In this document: piece after piece, positions 45,251 to 57,483 of the stretch
How the letters are laid out: every line of letters starts with the position of its first letter
Numbering within the stretch: the stretch's first letter is position 1
From: Ctena decussata
Taxonomy: Eukaryota > Mollusca > Bivalvia > Lucinida > Lucinidae
DNA: 64,000 nucleotides
Reading direction: 5' to 3'
Assembly: GCA_963989385.1 (NCBI GenBank)
Contig: OZ022505.1
Span: 57,291,737 to 57,355,736, forward strand
Notes under the pieces: generated by a model
Database searches by the model: none
What the model was told of the DNA's origin: nothing
What the model saw: the letters and a program-made list of their open reading frames with translations, nothing else
Position numbers and translations under genes: made by a program

Positions 45251-45810
45251 AAAAGTAAGTAAAACATTCTCTGGCACTGACACATTTAAATCCAGACCCC
45301 ACCCAAGACACCAGCTTGGAAAAAGACAACATAAAATTAGTCATCACTAAGGACATTACCAGCGGCAGTCATGTGTGCAGCTATTTCCATGTAGGTGATC
45401 ATCGGGCCAGCCTTAACATCACAAGCAATAACACTCAATAACAGGCATAACAATAAACATAAGATAACCAAGAAGAACCAAAACAGAAGTGTCTCCTAGG
45501 GATGGCCGGTAAACTAATTACTGCGGGGGCTTAAATAGGTGTTTAGTCGACTAAATTTCGCCCTAAATCCTCCCTTTGGTTCATCAGACACTTAACTGAG
45601 TGTTCAGTTTGCGTGGAAGATTCCTAGCTCACAAATGTTATATCTCGGAAAAATAGAAGGCTCTAGCTTCACTGCCTTGTTTCAAGGGCTATCATTTGCA
45701 CATACGTTATGCGATCTTTTATGTGTGACGCTCATCAATTTAATACATGTACGTTCTGATCTAGTTAGATTTCTGCAATGTGATGCAGGAATAATGGAAT
45801 CTTTGATGGG
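45251..45810. other. non-genic stretch
   Basis: No gene is seen. The frames on both strands at 45635-45942 overlap the following foldback and have no domain. Confidence 0.5.
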
Positions 45811-45935
45811 GTTTCGGCAGAGGCAAGGAATTCTAAGGCTAGTTGTCTGGTTATTAGTCTCACGCGATAAATGCTGCGCATGACACTTAAATAATCTGAA
45901 AACGAGCCTGAGATTTCCTTGTCGAGGCCTAAACG
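45811..45935. repeat. imperfect foldback
   Basis: GTTTCGGCAGAGGCAAGGAA, then TCTAAGGCTAGTTGTC, pairs with GAAAACGAGCCTGAGATTTC, then CTTGTCGAGGCCTAAAC. The arms are about 42 bp with mismatches and a ~40-base loop. Confidence 0.65.
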
Positions 45936-46906
45936 TCATCATTGATTGTTTATTCTCACCAACTAAATTTTCTTACACAGAATAACTATCGAATTCATAA
46001 TGTTTAACGTAAGCCCTTATTTTCGAGTAGTAGCTCTGTCTTGTTGATTTCACCATGAGCGTGCATCTTACATTACTGCCAGCTTAATAAGAAATTACAA
46101 CGCAGTCCATGCACATCACTGTGTGTGAACTTCAAAGTCTGCATGAAAGGTAGCACGCGGGTTTGTTGAATTGATTATTTACCCAGGTTGGGCTGTACTA
46201 AGCACTGATTGACGGATTGAGATAGCTTTAAGAGCCTAGGCTCAGACACCAGGCTAATGTAGACAATATATCAGACAATTCTAGCAACGAATATTCTTTT
46301 CTTACCTACTGGACAGAGTTTTTTCTAGTTTTAGCGGTGCTGGAAAATTCTGTCTTGCCCATGGGCTGGGACAGCTCACACGAGCTTGAATTCTGTGTAT
46401 CACTATACGCTCATTCGAATTCGGTGCGCCCGGCTTGGCGATTCTATTTTTCATACATTATTTTTTCATAGGAATGAATTTCCACATCAATAAAATCCCA
46501 AGAAAATTTATTCATTCCTTATATTTTCCATTATCATCTGTTTCTGGAAAAAAGTCCGAAATAGTCAGTGTTTCACCGTGACAAACACTGTCGAGGGTGC
46601 CGCCATTTTGAAGACGTTGCCAACTGACGTTTGAAATGACGCTGGCGTTACGTCACAATTAACGTCATACACGCGCTTGATGTAGTCGTCTCAATCCAAA
46701 TTTTGTTCTTCATTATGAAGTTCAGTTAGAAAATCCAGAAATGCGGATTTGTCTAGGACCTACTTTTTACTTGCTTGTTCACTTAAGAAGCCATGAGGCT
46801 GACACAATTGTACTACTTACAATTGTACACGTTCGCATGAAATAGGCATCATAGATCCCCATTCCATTTGAAATAACTATTATCGTAGGTTAGAAAAATA
46901 ATCACT
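45936..46906. other. non-genic stretch with ACGTC-rich segment
   Basis: No gene is seen. ACGTCA-type words cluster at 46625-46672 (ACTGACGTTTG, GTTACGTCACAATTAACG, TCATACACGCG), about 240 bp left of the foldback cluster. Confidence 0.5.
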
Positions 46907-47043
46907 CATTGGTCTCCGATGCGTACAGGAAAATCCCAACCCTCGGGCACAAGGGGTGTGTCGGAAACTCGACAAGCCTCGTTTCCGACACACCCCGTGT
47001 GCCCTCGGGTTGGGATTTTTCCTATCCGCATCGGAGACCAATG
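46907..47043. repeat. foldback palindrome, ~65-bp arms
   Basis: CATTGGTCTCCGATGCGTAC through AAAATCCCAACCCTCGGG to GTGTCGGAAACTCG pairs with CGTTTCCGACACACCCCGTG back to CATCGGAGACCAATG. There are few mismatches and a short CGACAAGCCTCG apex. Confidence 0.9.
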
Positions 47044-47098
47044 ATATATTCTATTTTTCCAATGGGTGGGACAACAGTGTCCAGCAATAGGTTAAAGC

Positions 47099-47311
47099 GA
47101 ATTCTAATGCACTTAAGAATGTAACGCGGCGTCTGATTGGATAACGTTTTGCGACAGTTTATCCTGCGATACACTGTCGCAAACCCGACGTTATTATGAA
47201 ATGTCGCTTCTCATTGGCTGACGTTTGGTTTTACGTTGCTGAAAGCACTTGTTTGGATGCAGATTAGTACATTTTGAAAGGTAAAAATATGAAAAAGTGC
47301 ATTAGAATGGG
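47099..47311. repeat. inverted repeat enclosing a hairpin
   Basis: The outer arms are ATTCTAATGCACTT (from 47101) and AAGTGCATTAGAAT (47295). Inside is a second hairpin, TTTTGCGACAGT and ACTGTCGCAAA. The right arm runs directly into the next foldback. Confidence 0.7.
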
Positions 47312-47494
47312 GATAACTGTTTGAAAATGGTCATTTGGGGAGGTAAATCGTCGGTTTTATTGTCGCAAATTGCATTTTACGGCTCCGCTGGCGTGTCGCC
47401 GTAAAACGAAATTTCCGACCACAAAACCGACGATTTACCCCCCCCCCCCCCCCCCCCCCCACCACAAATGACAATTTTCAGCACAATTATCCCC
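47309..47494. repeat. foldback with a C-run expansion in one arm
   Basis: GGGGATAACTGTTTGAAAAT, then AAATCGTCGGTTTT and GCATTTTACGGC, pairs with GCCGTAAAACGAAATT, AAACCGACGATTTACC and ATTTTCAGCACAATTATCCC. The left arm has a short GGGGAGG where the right arm has a run of about 23 C (47438-47460), so the homopolymer grew after the palindrome formed. Confidence 0.85.
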
Positions 47495-48330
47495 TAATAT
47501 GAGACACTAAATTGAGCAACGACGAAATACCTTTATAGTATGACCGAATGACCGAACCAACATTTTTCTATTCCTAACTTTTCTGTTTGACGAGTCCTGC
47601 AGATTTTTACGGCGCCCGTAAACAATACGGGAAACGGACTGGCAGCTGGTTGCCAGTTTTTACAGTGATGCGCATCGTTGTAAGATAACGCCATTTACGG
47701 TTGAAGAAACGGAGCTGAATACAAGCAATCCAAATGCAAATAGCATACTATGTTTTTTTTTTGATTTTTTTTTTGTTTCTTTGTTGTATGAATTTGCTCA
47801 GTATTGTTGCTGAGAGAATTTGTTGTTGATATAATAACGATGAATTTTGTGTTGACACTATTTTACCTCACATGCAAGATTATTACTTATTTAAAAGAGT
47901 TTCGTTAACATCATCCCTAGAGTAGTCCATGAATAGGTAGGCTTTGTAGAGGTTAAAATATCAGTTTTAGCCGACCATTAGTGTCAAATGCTATTGAGGA
48001 AGCAGTCAGTCTCCTGTGTAACCTCAAGTTATAACCGCTTCATTGCGTCAGTGCATCGACGGCTGCGCTATTTATTGGCCATTGTTATATACCAAATGAG
48101 ACTTTACTACAAAAAAAAATACGGCCGTATTGTGCTCAACAGCATTTTACGCTGGTTTCCTTCTATTTTTAATTATGACAATGCGACGGAATCGCTAACA
48201 CAGTGTTTTAACACTGATAAAACACAGAGGCGACAGGGTTTAAACACCATCAAAGCCCGCTTTCGTGTCGTCTGCAGAGCTCTGGAATCAAGATGGCATC
48301 CGTAAGAAGGTATATAACAATGTCGATAAA
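47495..48330. other. non-genic stretch
   Basis: I see no gene. T-tracts lie at 47752-47776. The 105-codon frame at 47988-48305 (plus) shows no domain. Confidence 0.5.
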
Positions 48331-48486
48331 ACATTCTGTTCCCGTGTTTGAACGTTTGCCACGTTTGAACGTTTGCCAAAGCCCTCGTGTATTATAACAT
48401 GTTGCAGCCCTCACCGCTGCGCGGTTTGGGCTGCACCACGCAAATACACTCGGGCTTGGCAAACGTTAACACACGGAAAAGAATGC
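48331..48486. repeat. foldback palindrome
   Basis: ACATTCTGTTCCCGTGTTTG, then AACGTTTGCCAAAGCCCTCG, pairs with ACTCGGGCTTGGCAAACGTT, then CACGGAAAAGAATG. The inner pair is GCAGCCC and GGGCTGC around CGCTGCGCGG. ACGTTTGCC is duplicated in the left arm. Confidence 0.75.
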
Positions 48487-48526
48487 TTAATCCTCTTATT
48501 ATTGCATCAATATCGGTGCCACGCGC

Positions 48527-49110
48527 TATCAATAGGCATGTTTCAACGAACACATCATGTCTTAACAATGCTTTTTACGTGCTATAATGTCTACCTAAGC
48601 GACTTTTCTTATGTAAGTTGCAGGGCAATACTCCGTCAGTACAGAAGGCAGCGGCAAAATTGCATTTGTAGATATCGATAAAAGACTTGAATGTTAGAGC
48701 TACGCAGATTCAGATGTTGTAAAACGGAAGTGCAGGATGCGGTAAATGAATTTTAGTGAAAATAATGTTGACTTCTGAACTGCTGCTGAAGGTTGATCAA
48801 ATATTCACGATTGCTGGCCATGGCCGGAAACGAAGATTTCTTTATAGAACTACATACATGTAGTGTGTGTAGGCATCAGCAAGGTTATGGCGACGAGGCC
48901 GATAAAATAAAGCCCGAAATGTTTCTTTAGGTTTTCTAGTATATTTGTGGTTAGGTTTATGCAATTATTACGGTCAAACATGTCTTTTTTTTTATTACAT
49001 TAACATTTGCAAAGTCCCTCGGAGGCTATTAAAAACCGAGGCAGAACAACAGCTTCCTCGGACCTTGCAAGCGTTGATACATAAAAATCCATGTTTGATC
49101 CCTATATTGT
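48527..49110 (+). repeat. ~590-bp dispersed repeat R, copy 2
   Basis: Partner of 42422-43020. The longest clear match is GGCAATACTCCGTCAGTACA. It contains the corresponding, more decayed foldback (CATTTGCAAAGTCCCTCGG to GACCTTGCAAGCG, about 49006-49073) and ends TTTGATCCCTATATTG. Confidence 0.75.
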
Positions 49111-52100
49111 AACCGCTAGTCTAAGACCTTCGACTTATCTAACAAATACAGTGCAAGCTCTCTACCACATCCAACAGCTGGAACAACCGAAATTGGCCGT
49201 TATAGAGAGGTGACTGTTGTTCAGAGGGTTTAACTCAGGGGCTTTTAGTTTGGTATTTGACCACTTAGTACCAGTAAAGCAACAGTTTTAATGATGTATA
49301 TGTCTGCAAATGTAAACATTTTGTGTAATCTTCACATTAACCATGAATATACATGATTCCTATACGCTACTACGTATCAAATAAGACGGAGTTAGTAGTG
49401 ACCAGTCCTCGGTGATTGAAAAAAAGCATCGTACTCCACCATAAAACCTGGCCGTTAAAAGAGGTAATTCTGACCGTTTTTCATCAGAAATTGCGATCGC
49501 TGACCGGAAAATGAGGTCACGGCTGGTCAGAGGAGATGAATATAGAAAATCAAATGGGGAATTGACAGTGACCGTTGTTAAGAGGTGACCGTCGGTGGGA
49601 GGTGACCGTTAGGAACGGTTGGACTGTAGTCCATAGGAAGCTATCTGCTAAGAACAACCCATCGGTATTACTATGGTCAGATTGGAAATATACCTCACCG
49701 TGCTGTTAGAATTAAATGGTGTCGGTGTCAGTTTTTTTTTAGAACGAACGTAAAGACGTGTAGTACACTGATGATTGCAGTATAAATGCAGAAGAAATTG
49801 TCTTGTCAACTAGTTATTATTAAACCAAAGTTACATTAACTTTTTCGATTCTAAAATTATTCAATACCACGCCATGTTTTGTTAGCGTTTTGTCTGAACT
49901 AATTTTTCGGCTGTATAGAATTTTAGCCTTGAAAATGTACGCACAAAAAAGTAATCTTTTGACTCTTTGTTTTCTTTAACAGGAAACTTATTGCTTAATT
50001 TTAATGGCTTCGAAGATGCACGCAATTCATGACATTTAACTCTGTCCACAGTCATTCGAGTTCTTGATTATAATATGCCCTTATTAAATCGGATTTTCAC
50101 GGCATTTATGTTCATAAAATGGAAATATTATTATTTTTTGTTCAACAGTTTCTGCACTTACAACCCTTCTTAGTATACGCCGACTAAAGCTGTCAAAGGT
50201 TCGCAAGCCAGCTATTTCTTGAATGCAATAACAACAAATGTAAACCACTACAAACGGCCGAGAAAATTCTCTTTTGCATTTTAAATAGCATACCATCACA
50301 TTTATTTGGAAAGAAAATATTTACATTAAGCTCTAAGTTAAAGTCATGATTAAATTTCTCACCTTTTTTAAAACGTAAGTTTTATTTTTAATTAAAATTG
50401 AATCAAACTGTATGCATTCCAATTTTTGTTCAATCTTATTGAAACCTATCGAGATAGACCAATTATGAACTGTTTGATTGTCAGAATAGATGAATAAATC
50501 GAACTTTGATTGACGCCTTACGATTCACTTCATCAATTAGACAAAATAAACCTTAGAGTTAAAGAAATTAAGAGAGAAACCTGTTGAGTCTATCAAATTA
50601 TCATTTCCAAATTGAACGCAAAATTTAATCACTTTCAGATTATTGTGACATTGTGAATAGAGTCTGCACTTCGTTTTTTTCTGTTAATTCAGAGCTTATC
50701 CCATCTCCTCTGTATTGTGTACGCGTATCTAGCACTAATTATAATGAAATTAAAGTCACATAAGATTGAAGCGCCTTTATTGAAATTTATATAATAATCA
50801 TCTGAATAAAGGACAAGGGAAACAATGATTGACGAAGCAATTTTGCATTTCGAAAGATCTGCATGAAGTCAGCAGTTTTATTTTATTATTAGCCAGGTAA
50901 AACATACGAGGGCTGGTCAGAAAATACCAAGCCATTTCTTTCTCCTTTATTTCCAGGTGCAGCTACCAATACATAACATACATGTGCAAAATCTTCATTC
51001 TATAGCCTATAAGCCGGTTAGTTTATTTTCAATGAGAAGTGTGAATACGTTAAAATTGTAGCATTTAAACAACGTAGCTGTAATTGCTGTAAGCTGGAGG
51101 AGCAGAGATCTGTAATAAAATGTCCTTCTTTTGTATGCCAGTCCGCCCTGTCATACTGCCTCATCTAAAACAGAACTAATAAACTCTTCCTACTGGTAAT
51201 CGCTGCCCTCCCTCCTCCTCCCAAAATACAGCATAGACCTTGTCCCCTGCGACTCATATGTTTCTAGAACTAAAAACAAAGGCTAGCTGGATGCAATGCT
51301 TTGTTTTCGGCTGTAAATCGGTAAATGAGCATTAGATCTTTTTCATAGTTGGCAGAGGGAATACAAAGGCTCCCACTAAGATAGCAAAAGAATATGTATG
51401 TAAGTAGGGGTATGTAAGTAGGGAATACCTTGAAAAATTTTGTTTTGGAAAATATCATTTTTATTGTTTTTGAGAAAGATAAAAAAAAAATCCTTCTCTT
51501 GTATATCCGCTTTTTCGCACATCTAGGGTATACGTCGAGTTTGTTGAAATTGCTAGGAGGCGTAAACTACGCCGGCGTAGCTTACGAACGTCGGCGCAAC
51601 TAAGTCTGTACGACGCCTGAATTTTAATCCAAGTGCACGAAGCGATTTGTGAGTTTTGAAGCTATTTTACTAGTTAGTTTACGACACGCCTCGGTTGTGC
51701 ACACGGATTTTGCGACATTTTTAAGACGGACGTACGTCGGACGTAGGCATACGTTTGTTTTGTGCACTCGGCTCCAGTATAGTCCTTGAAACTTTCTTGC
51801 TATCATATTTGTTTCGGGGATGGTGAGAGAGGGGGAGGCTCATCCGAGACGTGAGATGGTTTTACAAATTCAATAATCCTCCGAAAAAATGAAAAACTTT
51901 TTGTGTTGTGTTGCTTTAAATCAAAGTAGCTGGTAGAGTTCTAAGTTTTGGGCCAGATTTTAACTATCTTTGGTGTGTTCGTGCATCAGCGGGTTAATGG
52001 ATGCTATTAACGTCACTCCATTAGCCTACATACGATCTTTTTCTCTTGGCAAGCTGAGAGAAAGAAGTGAAAAGGGGGAAAGTTGTTAGTGCTTGAAACA

Positions 52101-52118
52101 AATTATGCACAAAGGAGC
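49111..52118. other. long non-genic stretch; one mariner-like end
   Basis: No gene is seen. At 50906 ACGAGGGCTGGTCAGAAAAT resembles the terminal repeat of mariner elements (from memory), but I found no matching right end or transposase, so it may be a fragment. A near-palindromic TACGCCGGCGTAGC lies at about 51570. Confidence 0.5.
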
Positions 52119-52839
52119 GGGGGGGGGGGGGGGGATCAATAAGGTGGGTTTTCTGCATCCTACCAAAGAAGTTTTATTTTTTTGACTGATGGTATACTCC
52201 AGTGTGCCTAGTTTATTGAACCATATGTGACTTTGCGCGGAAAGCCCTAGTTACTGAGCTATGGGTCCACAGAAGTGGGTGGGGTAATTCAACATGGGTT
52301 TAGCTGGTCTTGTAAAAATGTTCTCATTTGGTAGAAGAGTATAACAGACTGACAGTGTTTGATAAAATGAGTAACAGAACATCTAAAATGTATTTCCATA
52401 TCATTTTGTTTGGTTTAATTTGAACATATATTGTCATAAAAGACTCACTTTGACATTCAGCATTTTTTTATATTTTTGTCTTCTATTTTTTGGCATCATT
52501 GCTAAATAAACTAACCAGTAATCATCAAACTCATATCAAGGAAGCACCTTGACCAGTACCATTGGATGATGTGACCAGAATTTCACAGTGACTTAGTTTT
52601 TATGGTTGATTGAACACATAAACTTGCTTAGAAGATGGTTAGATTCAATTTTATGACCTAGAATTACGAAACTTTAGTCCATGTTGAATTACCCCACCCA
52701 CTTCTGTAGACCCATAGCTCAGTAACTAGGGCTTTCCGCGCAAAGTCACATATGGTTCAATAAACTAGACACACCGGAGTATACCATCAGTCAAAAAAAT
52801 AAAACTTTGGTAGGATGCAGAAAACCCACCTTATTGATA

Positions 52840-52856
<17 letters not shown>
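52119..52856. mobile_element. TIR element bounded by G/C homopolymers
   Basis: Bases 52135-52297 (ATCAATAAGGTGGGTTTTCT through ACTTTGCGCGGAAAGCCC to GGTAATTCAACATGG) recur as the reverse complement at 52679-52839. By eye there are about five substitutions and one 3-bp indel, near 96% identity. The arms are followed outward by G16 on the left and C17 on the right. The ~380-bp interior is AT-rich and non-coding. No target duplication is seen beyond the homopolymers, so the true ends are uncertain. Confidence 0.75.
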
Positions 52857-52870
<14 letters not shown>

Positions 52871-53330
52871 ACTTTCCATTAAAATTACAACCGGTGACCC
52901 CGACGGTAGAGAAAACAGTAGAATATTTAAATATTAAAGAAAAAAGAAAGAAAATAAAACTGATACGGGGGAAAAATATTATGGTATAAAGTTCTATGGA
53001 AATATCAGGGCCTGGAGTTATAGACGAAAACTAGACACGGATGCCCCCGCCTTGTGCCCTACGTAAGATGGCGCCTTGTTTAAGGTACCAGCACTTGTGG
53101 GATAACTAGGTTCACAAAGGCAGACTTGTGTGGTACATGTTTTCCTTAGGCAGATGTATTGTGCTCTCGGCTCAAGGAAAGTGTGTGTGGGGGGGGGGGG
53201 GGGGGGGGGGGGGGGGGAAGGGGGGGGGGAGGTGTTGTGATGACTGTGATATGTTATAACATTCTGTATCTTATCACAGAAATAGATGTCATGCAACTTT
53301 CCAAACGAAATAGCCCGAAAACAAGTAACT
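52857..53330. other. simple repeats and non-genic DNA
   Basis: (AC)n at 52857-52873 follows the C-run. A GTGTGTG plus G-run block at 53181-53229 mirrors it in inverted orientation ~320 bp away. The Pro- and Gly-rich open frames come from these runs. Confidence 0.7.
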
Positions 53331-54420
53331 TTTCAAAAACTAACAAACGGAAACCATTTTTGTATGAAATGGAGTTGAAAAAGGGTCATAACTCCAAAAG
53401 TTGTTGGCGGATTTTACCCTAAATTCAACCTGACCTGTATTTTATAATAATACATCCGTGTATAAAATATGAATCCAATACATTGATATTTTTAAAACAT
53501 AACGAACGGAAACCAAAATACAAAATAAAGTCGAAAAAGAGCCATAACTCCCATAAAAATCGATGGAATTTACCCTTAATCAAACGTGACCTGTATTTTA
53601 TTATTATATACCTGTGTATAAAATGTGAATTCAATACACTGATCTTTTCAAAAGAAAATGAATGGAAACCATTTTTTCATACAAAATGAAGTCGATAAAA
53701 GGACATAACTCCTACAACAATAGACGGATATTACTTTAAATCGAACTTGATCTGTAGTTTATGATCATATACCTGTGTATAAAATATGAGTTCAAACGAT
53801 AATGAACCGAAACCGAAACCTTTTTTTCATATAAAATAAAGTCGAAAAAGGGCCATCACTCCCATAATACTACACGGATTTTACCCTAAATCGAACTTTA
53901 CCTGTATTTTTTAATTAATATACCTGTGTATAAAATATGAATTGAATACACCAATGTTTTAAAAAGATATTGAACGGAAACCATTTTTTCATACGAAATG
54001 AAGTCGAAAAAAGGGCCATAACTCCCACAATAATAGACGGATTTAACCTTAAATCGAACTTGACCTGTATTTTATGATCATATACATGTGTATAAAATAT
54101 GAATTCAAAAGATAAGAAGATAATGAACGGAAACCATTTTTTTTAATACAAAATGAAGTCGAAAAAGGTCCATAACTCCAACAATAATCGACGAATTTTT
54201 CCCTAAATCGAACTTGGCCTGTATTTGATGATTTTATACCTGTGTATACAATATGAATTCAATACACCAATGTTTTCAAAAGATATCGAACGGAAACCAT
54301 TTCGTACGGCACAGGACAGTACAGGACAGGACGTACCTACGAATAGCGGTGATACTATATGCCCCCCCCCCCCCTCCCATTAAAAATGGCGGGGGGCATA
54401 AAAACGTGGACGAACAGATT
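53331..54420 (+). repeat. tandem array, ~157-bp unit, 7 copies, with terminal C/G hairpin
   Basis: AACGGAAACCATTTTTTCAT-type phrases recur at about 53349, 53508, 53664, 53814, 53976, 54129 and 54292. Each is followed by AAATGAAGTCGAAAAA, GGGCCATAACTCCCA, TTTACCCTAAATCGAACTTG and CCTGTGTATAAAATATGAAT. The array ends in GTACGGCACAGGACAG, then GATACTATATG and a hairpin of C13 with TCCCATT pairing to AATGGCGGGGGGC. From memory, arrays with this tail are frequent in bivalves. Confidence 0.85.
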
Positions 54421-54712
54421 CAGACTGTTTCAGAAGAGTAAAGTGTAAGAATATAGGTGTGCAGACTGTGCATAAATTGAGTGAGTGGAGTAGCAGGTAA
54501 GATCTTTAGGATAGTAAGAGTTAGGAAAGATCTGTATTGGGCTGTAGCGACGTCCACCTTCTTTTTTTTCATGCACGTTGCAGGTAGCCTTACGTCATGA
54601 CTTGAAATAGTCTCTTGAAACTAAATGTTCTTGACAATTAAAACCACCCTCACCTCTTCCGATCCTCTTTCAAAAAAGGGTTTGTTTTGGAGGGGATATA
54701 TTTCAGGTATGC

Positions 54713-54910
54713 ATGGATAAACGCTCTATGTTACAAACTTTAAGAACACTTATCAAAAAGGAGTTCTCTTCCCTGACAGAACACAGGACACTGCTCCTTT
54801 TCAAGGAAACCGTTTTCCTTATTGAAGAGCTGATGCTGACCCTGCTTGAGAGGGTAGAAACATCATGCGGAACCGAAAGGTTTCCCTTGAATGTCTTTGC
54901 ATACAACTAA
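54713..54910 (+). CDS. weak candidate small protein or terminal exon
   Basis: ATG to TAA encodes 65 residues, mostly charged amphipathic helix (MLQTLRTLIKKEFSSL, TVFLIEELMLTLLERV), with one Cys and no known domain. An acceptor-like TATTTCAG ends at 54707. A donor-like AGCAG/GTAAGAT lies at about 54491, which would give a non-coding first exon and a ~210-bp intron. No promoter or clean poly-A signal is visible. The reverse strand is also open here. I do not recognise it and would not be surprised if it were chance. Confidence 0.22.
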   Translation: MDKRSMLQTLRTLIKKEFSSLTEHRTLLLFKETVFLIEELMLTLLERVETSCGTERFPLNVFAYN

Positions 54911-57483
54911 CATATCTGGCACAGATGTAAACGCCGAACATAAAAAGCGGCACTTCATAGATTTATTTGGGGTACAGAAGATCTCATATTGTATATAATG
55001 AAAATATAATTTCTCATTTTAATGTTTTCCTGTTTCATCACAAATGAAACTGGGGGCATATTTGCTTGTTAAAATGTACATTTTTAAGGGAAATGCACGA
55101 ACATACAACTGAAGCAAAGGCTCCTTGTTTTTAAGTTACAGGACCTTTTTTGAACCAGTGTATTTGCATGTATAGTACAAAAGCGGTCACAGCCCTTCTT
55201 GATTAAACAGTACCTGACTACACATCCTTAACTACTTTGTACTGACATAGTTGCCTATCTTTGCAGAATTTATTTTCAATATTACAGATTTAAAAAAATC
55301 TAGATGGTGGTCTGCGTGCAGACAATTGTGATTATAAAAACAGTGACCTGCTTTCTTTCTTTGGTACAGTCGAGAATATTAGAAAAGTTATTTTCTTTTT
55401 TTTCATGTTTCAATACGCGAGCAATATTTGTCAGGCATGAGCGACACTCAGTGCATATAAAATTATTGAAGTTTGGTACTTAGTAGCCTTCCAGTAGGAA
55501 AACATTTAATGTAGTATGATTAAAATATACAGCGAACCTACTTTTTGTTTTGTTAATAATATAAAGGTGATTGCATACTCCTGTATTTGCTACCAGGTAT
55601 ATTATGTTTAGCTATACAAGAGAAAAACGTTTGAAATCTTTCTTAAAAAGAATCTAGTTTTTATCCTACTTAATATTAACCCAGTGGTATTATGAGTACG
55701 ATGTAAAAATGTAAATTAAAATTGCAAGGAAGACCTTTTTTCGCCTTACAAAAAAAAAAAAGATTATTTGTACAAGCCTGCACCTGTGTTCTGGCGACTA
55801 TGGCATAATATTTGTTCAGCAACGACTATAATTTTCACTATTTTCTTCTTTTCAATTAGATCATTAAAATTCCGTCTCTTACTTTAGTACAGCCATTAAA
55901 TGTTTTCATGGAAAATTTTAGATACACAGTACCATCATGTCCTCAAGTATTGGGATACATAAGACCATCAATTTTCCATATGACACAAATAGAAACTTAA
56001 TTACTACTTTAAGTAACGGTGGCCATCTTGGATACTTTTCCTGGCTGAATTTTACCATTCTGTAGCCCTACAGTCTGATCATGTTGCATGTAAAATTTGA
56101 GAACAATAGATGCAACGTTTCATTTGAATTGACTTAAATGTGTAGTAGGAGCAGTTTGTCCGGAATGTGTTTTACCTTGAAAATGTCCGTTATATGGGTT
56201 AAAATTGATGAAATATTCTTCTGTCGTGAGCATGTCTTGCAATCGACTCCATCTTGCGCAGTTCACTGAATTAATTATGAAAGCCTTCCTCCGATTGGCT
56301 CTGCCAGACACACCTCCGACCGTTTGACCAATCAGTGTTCCGCTCCTTTTGTTCACTGACGGTCAAGGTTGTATAATTTATTTTTAATGATAAAATGATG
56401 TTTGGTAATCTATGCCACACGAAGACTCCAAGACTGATTATTACACGCTCTTTGATAATTAGATCTTCTTTATTATTATTTTGCATATATTTTACATTAT
56501 TTAAAGGCATTCCTGGCAATCAATAAATAATTATTATATATTTTAGGATATTTCCAGTTTACATTCTGCGAGAACTAGTAGAATTTTTCATACACTTTGT
56601 TAAAAATAAGGATTCTAAGAGTCTTTGGTGCCATCTCAATAGCACCGATTCCACTTAATTTTGTCTGTAAACATAAAGATAGGTTTTTCAATTAAAGCTC
56701 AGCCACTTCTGGGGTAAACTCTCCTGCTGAGAAAGTCGTCCTGTTCTAGGTGAGTCGATGTATTTCTCTCGCCTGAATTTTTATAGTTCAGGGTCATTTT
56801 TTTTTCCATATAACTCTGTCTAGTTTCCTGATAAACTAGAACTTCTTGTCAAGATTCTAATAATCTTGGAATCTCATTTTTATTGTATTTTTTAAAAATC
56901 TGAAAAGGCACTTTTCTCTTAAATTCACCATTATCAGCTGATTCTCTCTTCCAACTTAAAGCTAAGGCTAAGGAATTCTATGTAATTTTTCTCACAACTC
57001 TTAAATTCAACGCGAAGTACATTCTTTCTCTAGCATCACATCGTTTCCTAAGATTGAAATTATTTGTAAATAACAGAAAACAAAATTATTGAAAACTTGA
57101 TTTTGTTTATCTTACTTGTTGTTTAGACTTTAAGACAGATATCCAGAGATCGAATCTAGAACACCTGTACTGATCACGGAGGGTCTGCCATACCCTCAGA
57201 CGCCGAATCCTGACCACTGGGAGTGTCCGTATATCCGTTCGTCTGTGTTTAAAACCCGATACTGAGTACCGAACTTTCTAAGAAACTTAAATATACGAAC
57301 GCCACAACATATTTCAGTTATCACGAAAGCCGCGTCTGCTACAAATGCAAGGGTCGATTAAATTGTGATTGAATGGACAAACGGACTGACGGACGAACGT
57401 ACGGAAAACCAGACGCCCATACCGCACCTTTCCAAAGCAGTAGGGACATAAAGACAAACATTAAGCAAAAGTTATCTGCTCTG
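54911..57483. other. long non-genic stretch
   Basis: No gene is seen. At 57374-57435 GAATGGACAAACGGACTGAC, then GACGCCCATACCGCACC, resembles the GGACGGACG-type tail that ends tandem arrays such as 43930-45250, so an old fragment may be present. Confidence 0.55.

Noticed and set aside
44938..45356. Two overlapping 115-codon minus frames rich in Ser/Val/Arg
   Set aside because: They lie in the ~170-bp tandem array and its GACGGACG tail.
50906..51240. Complete mariner element
   Set aside because: Only one end-like sequence was found; no matching right end and no transposase motif.
53018..53422. Pro-rich and Gly-rich open frames
   Set aside because: They are produced by the G/C homopolymer at 53189-53229.
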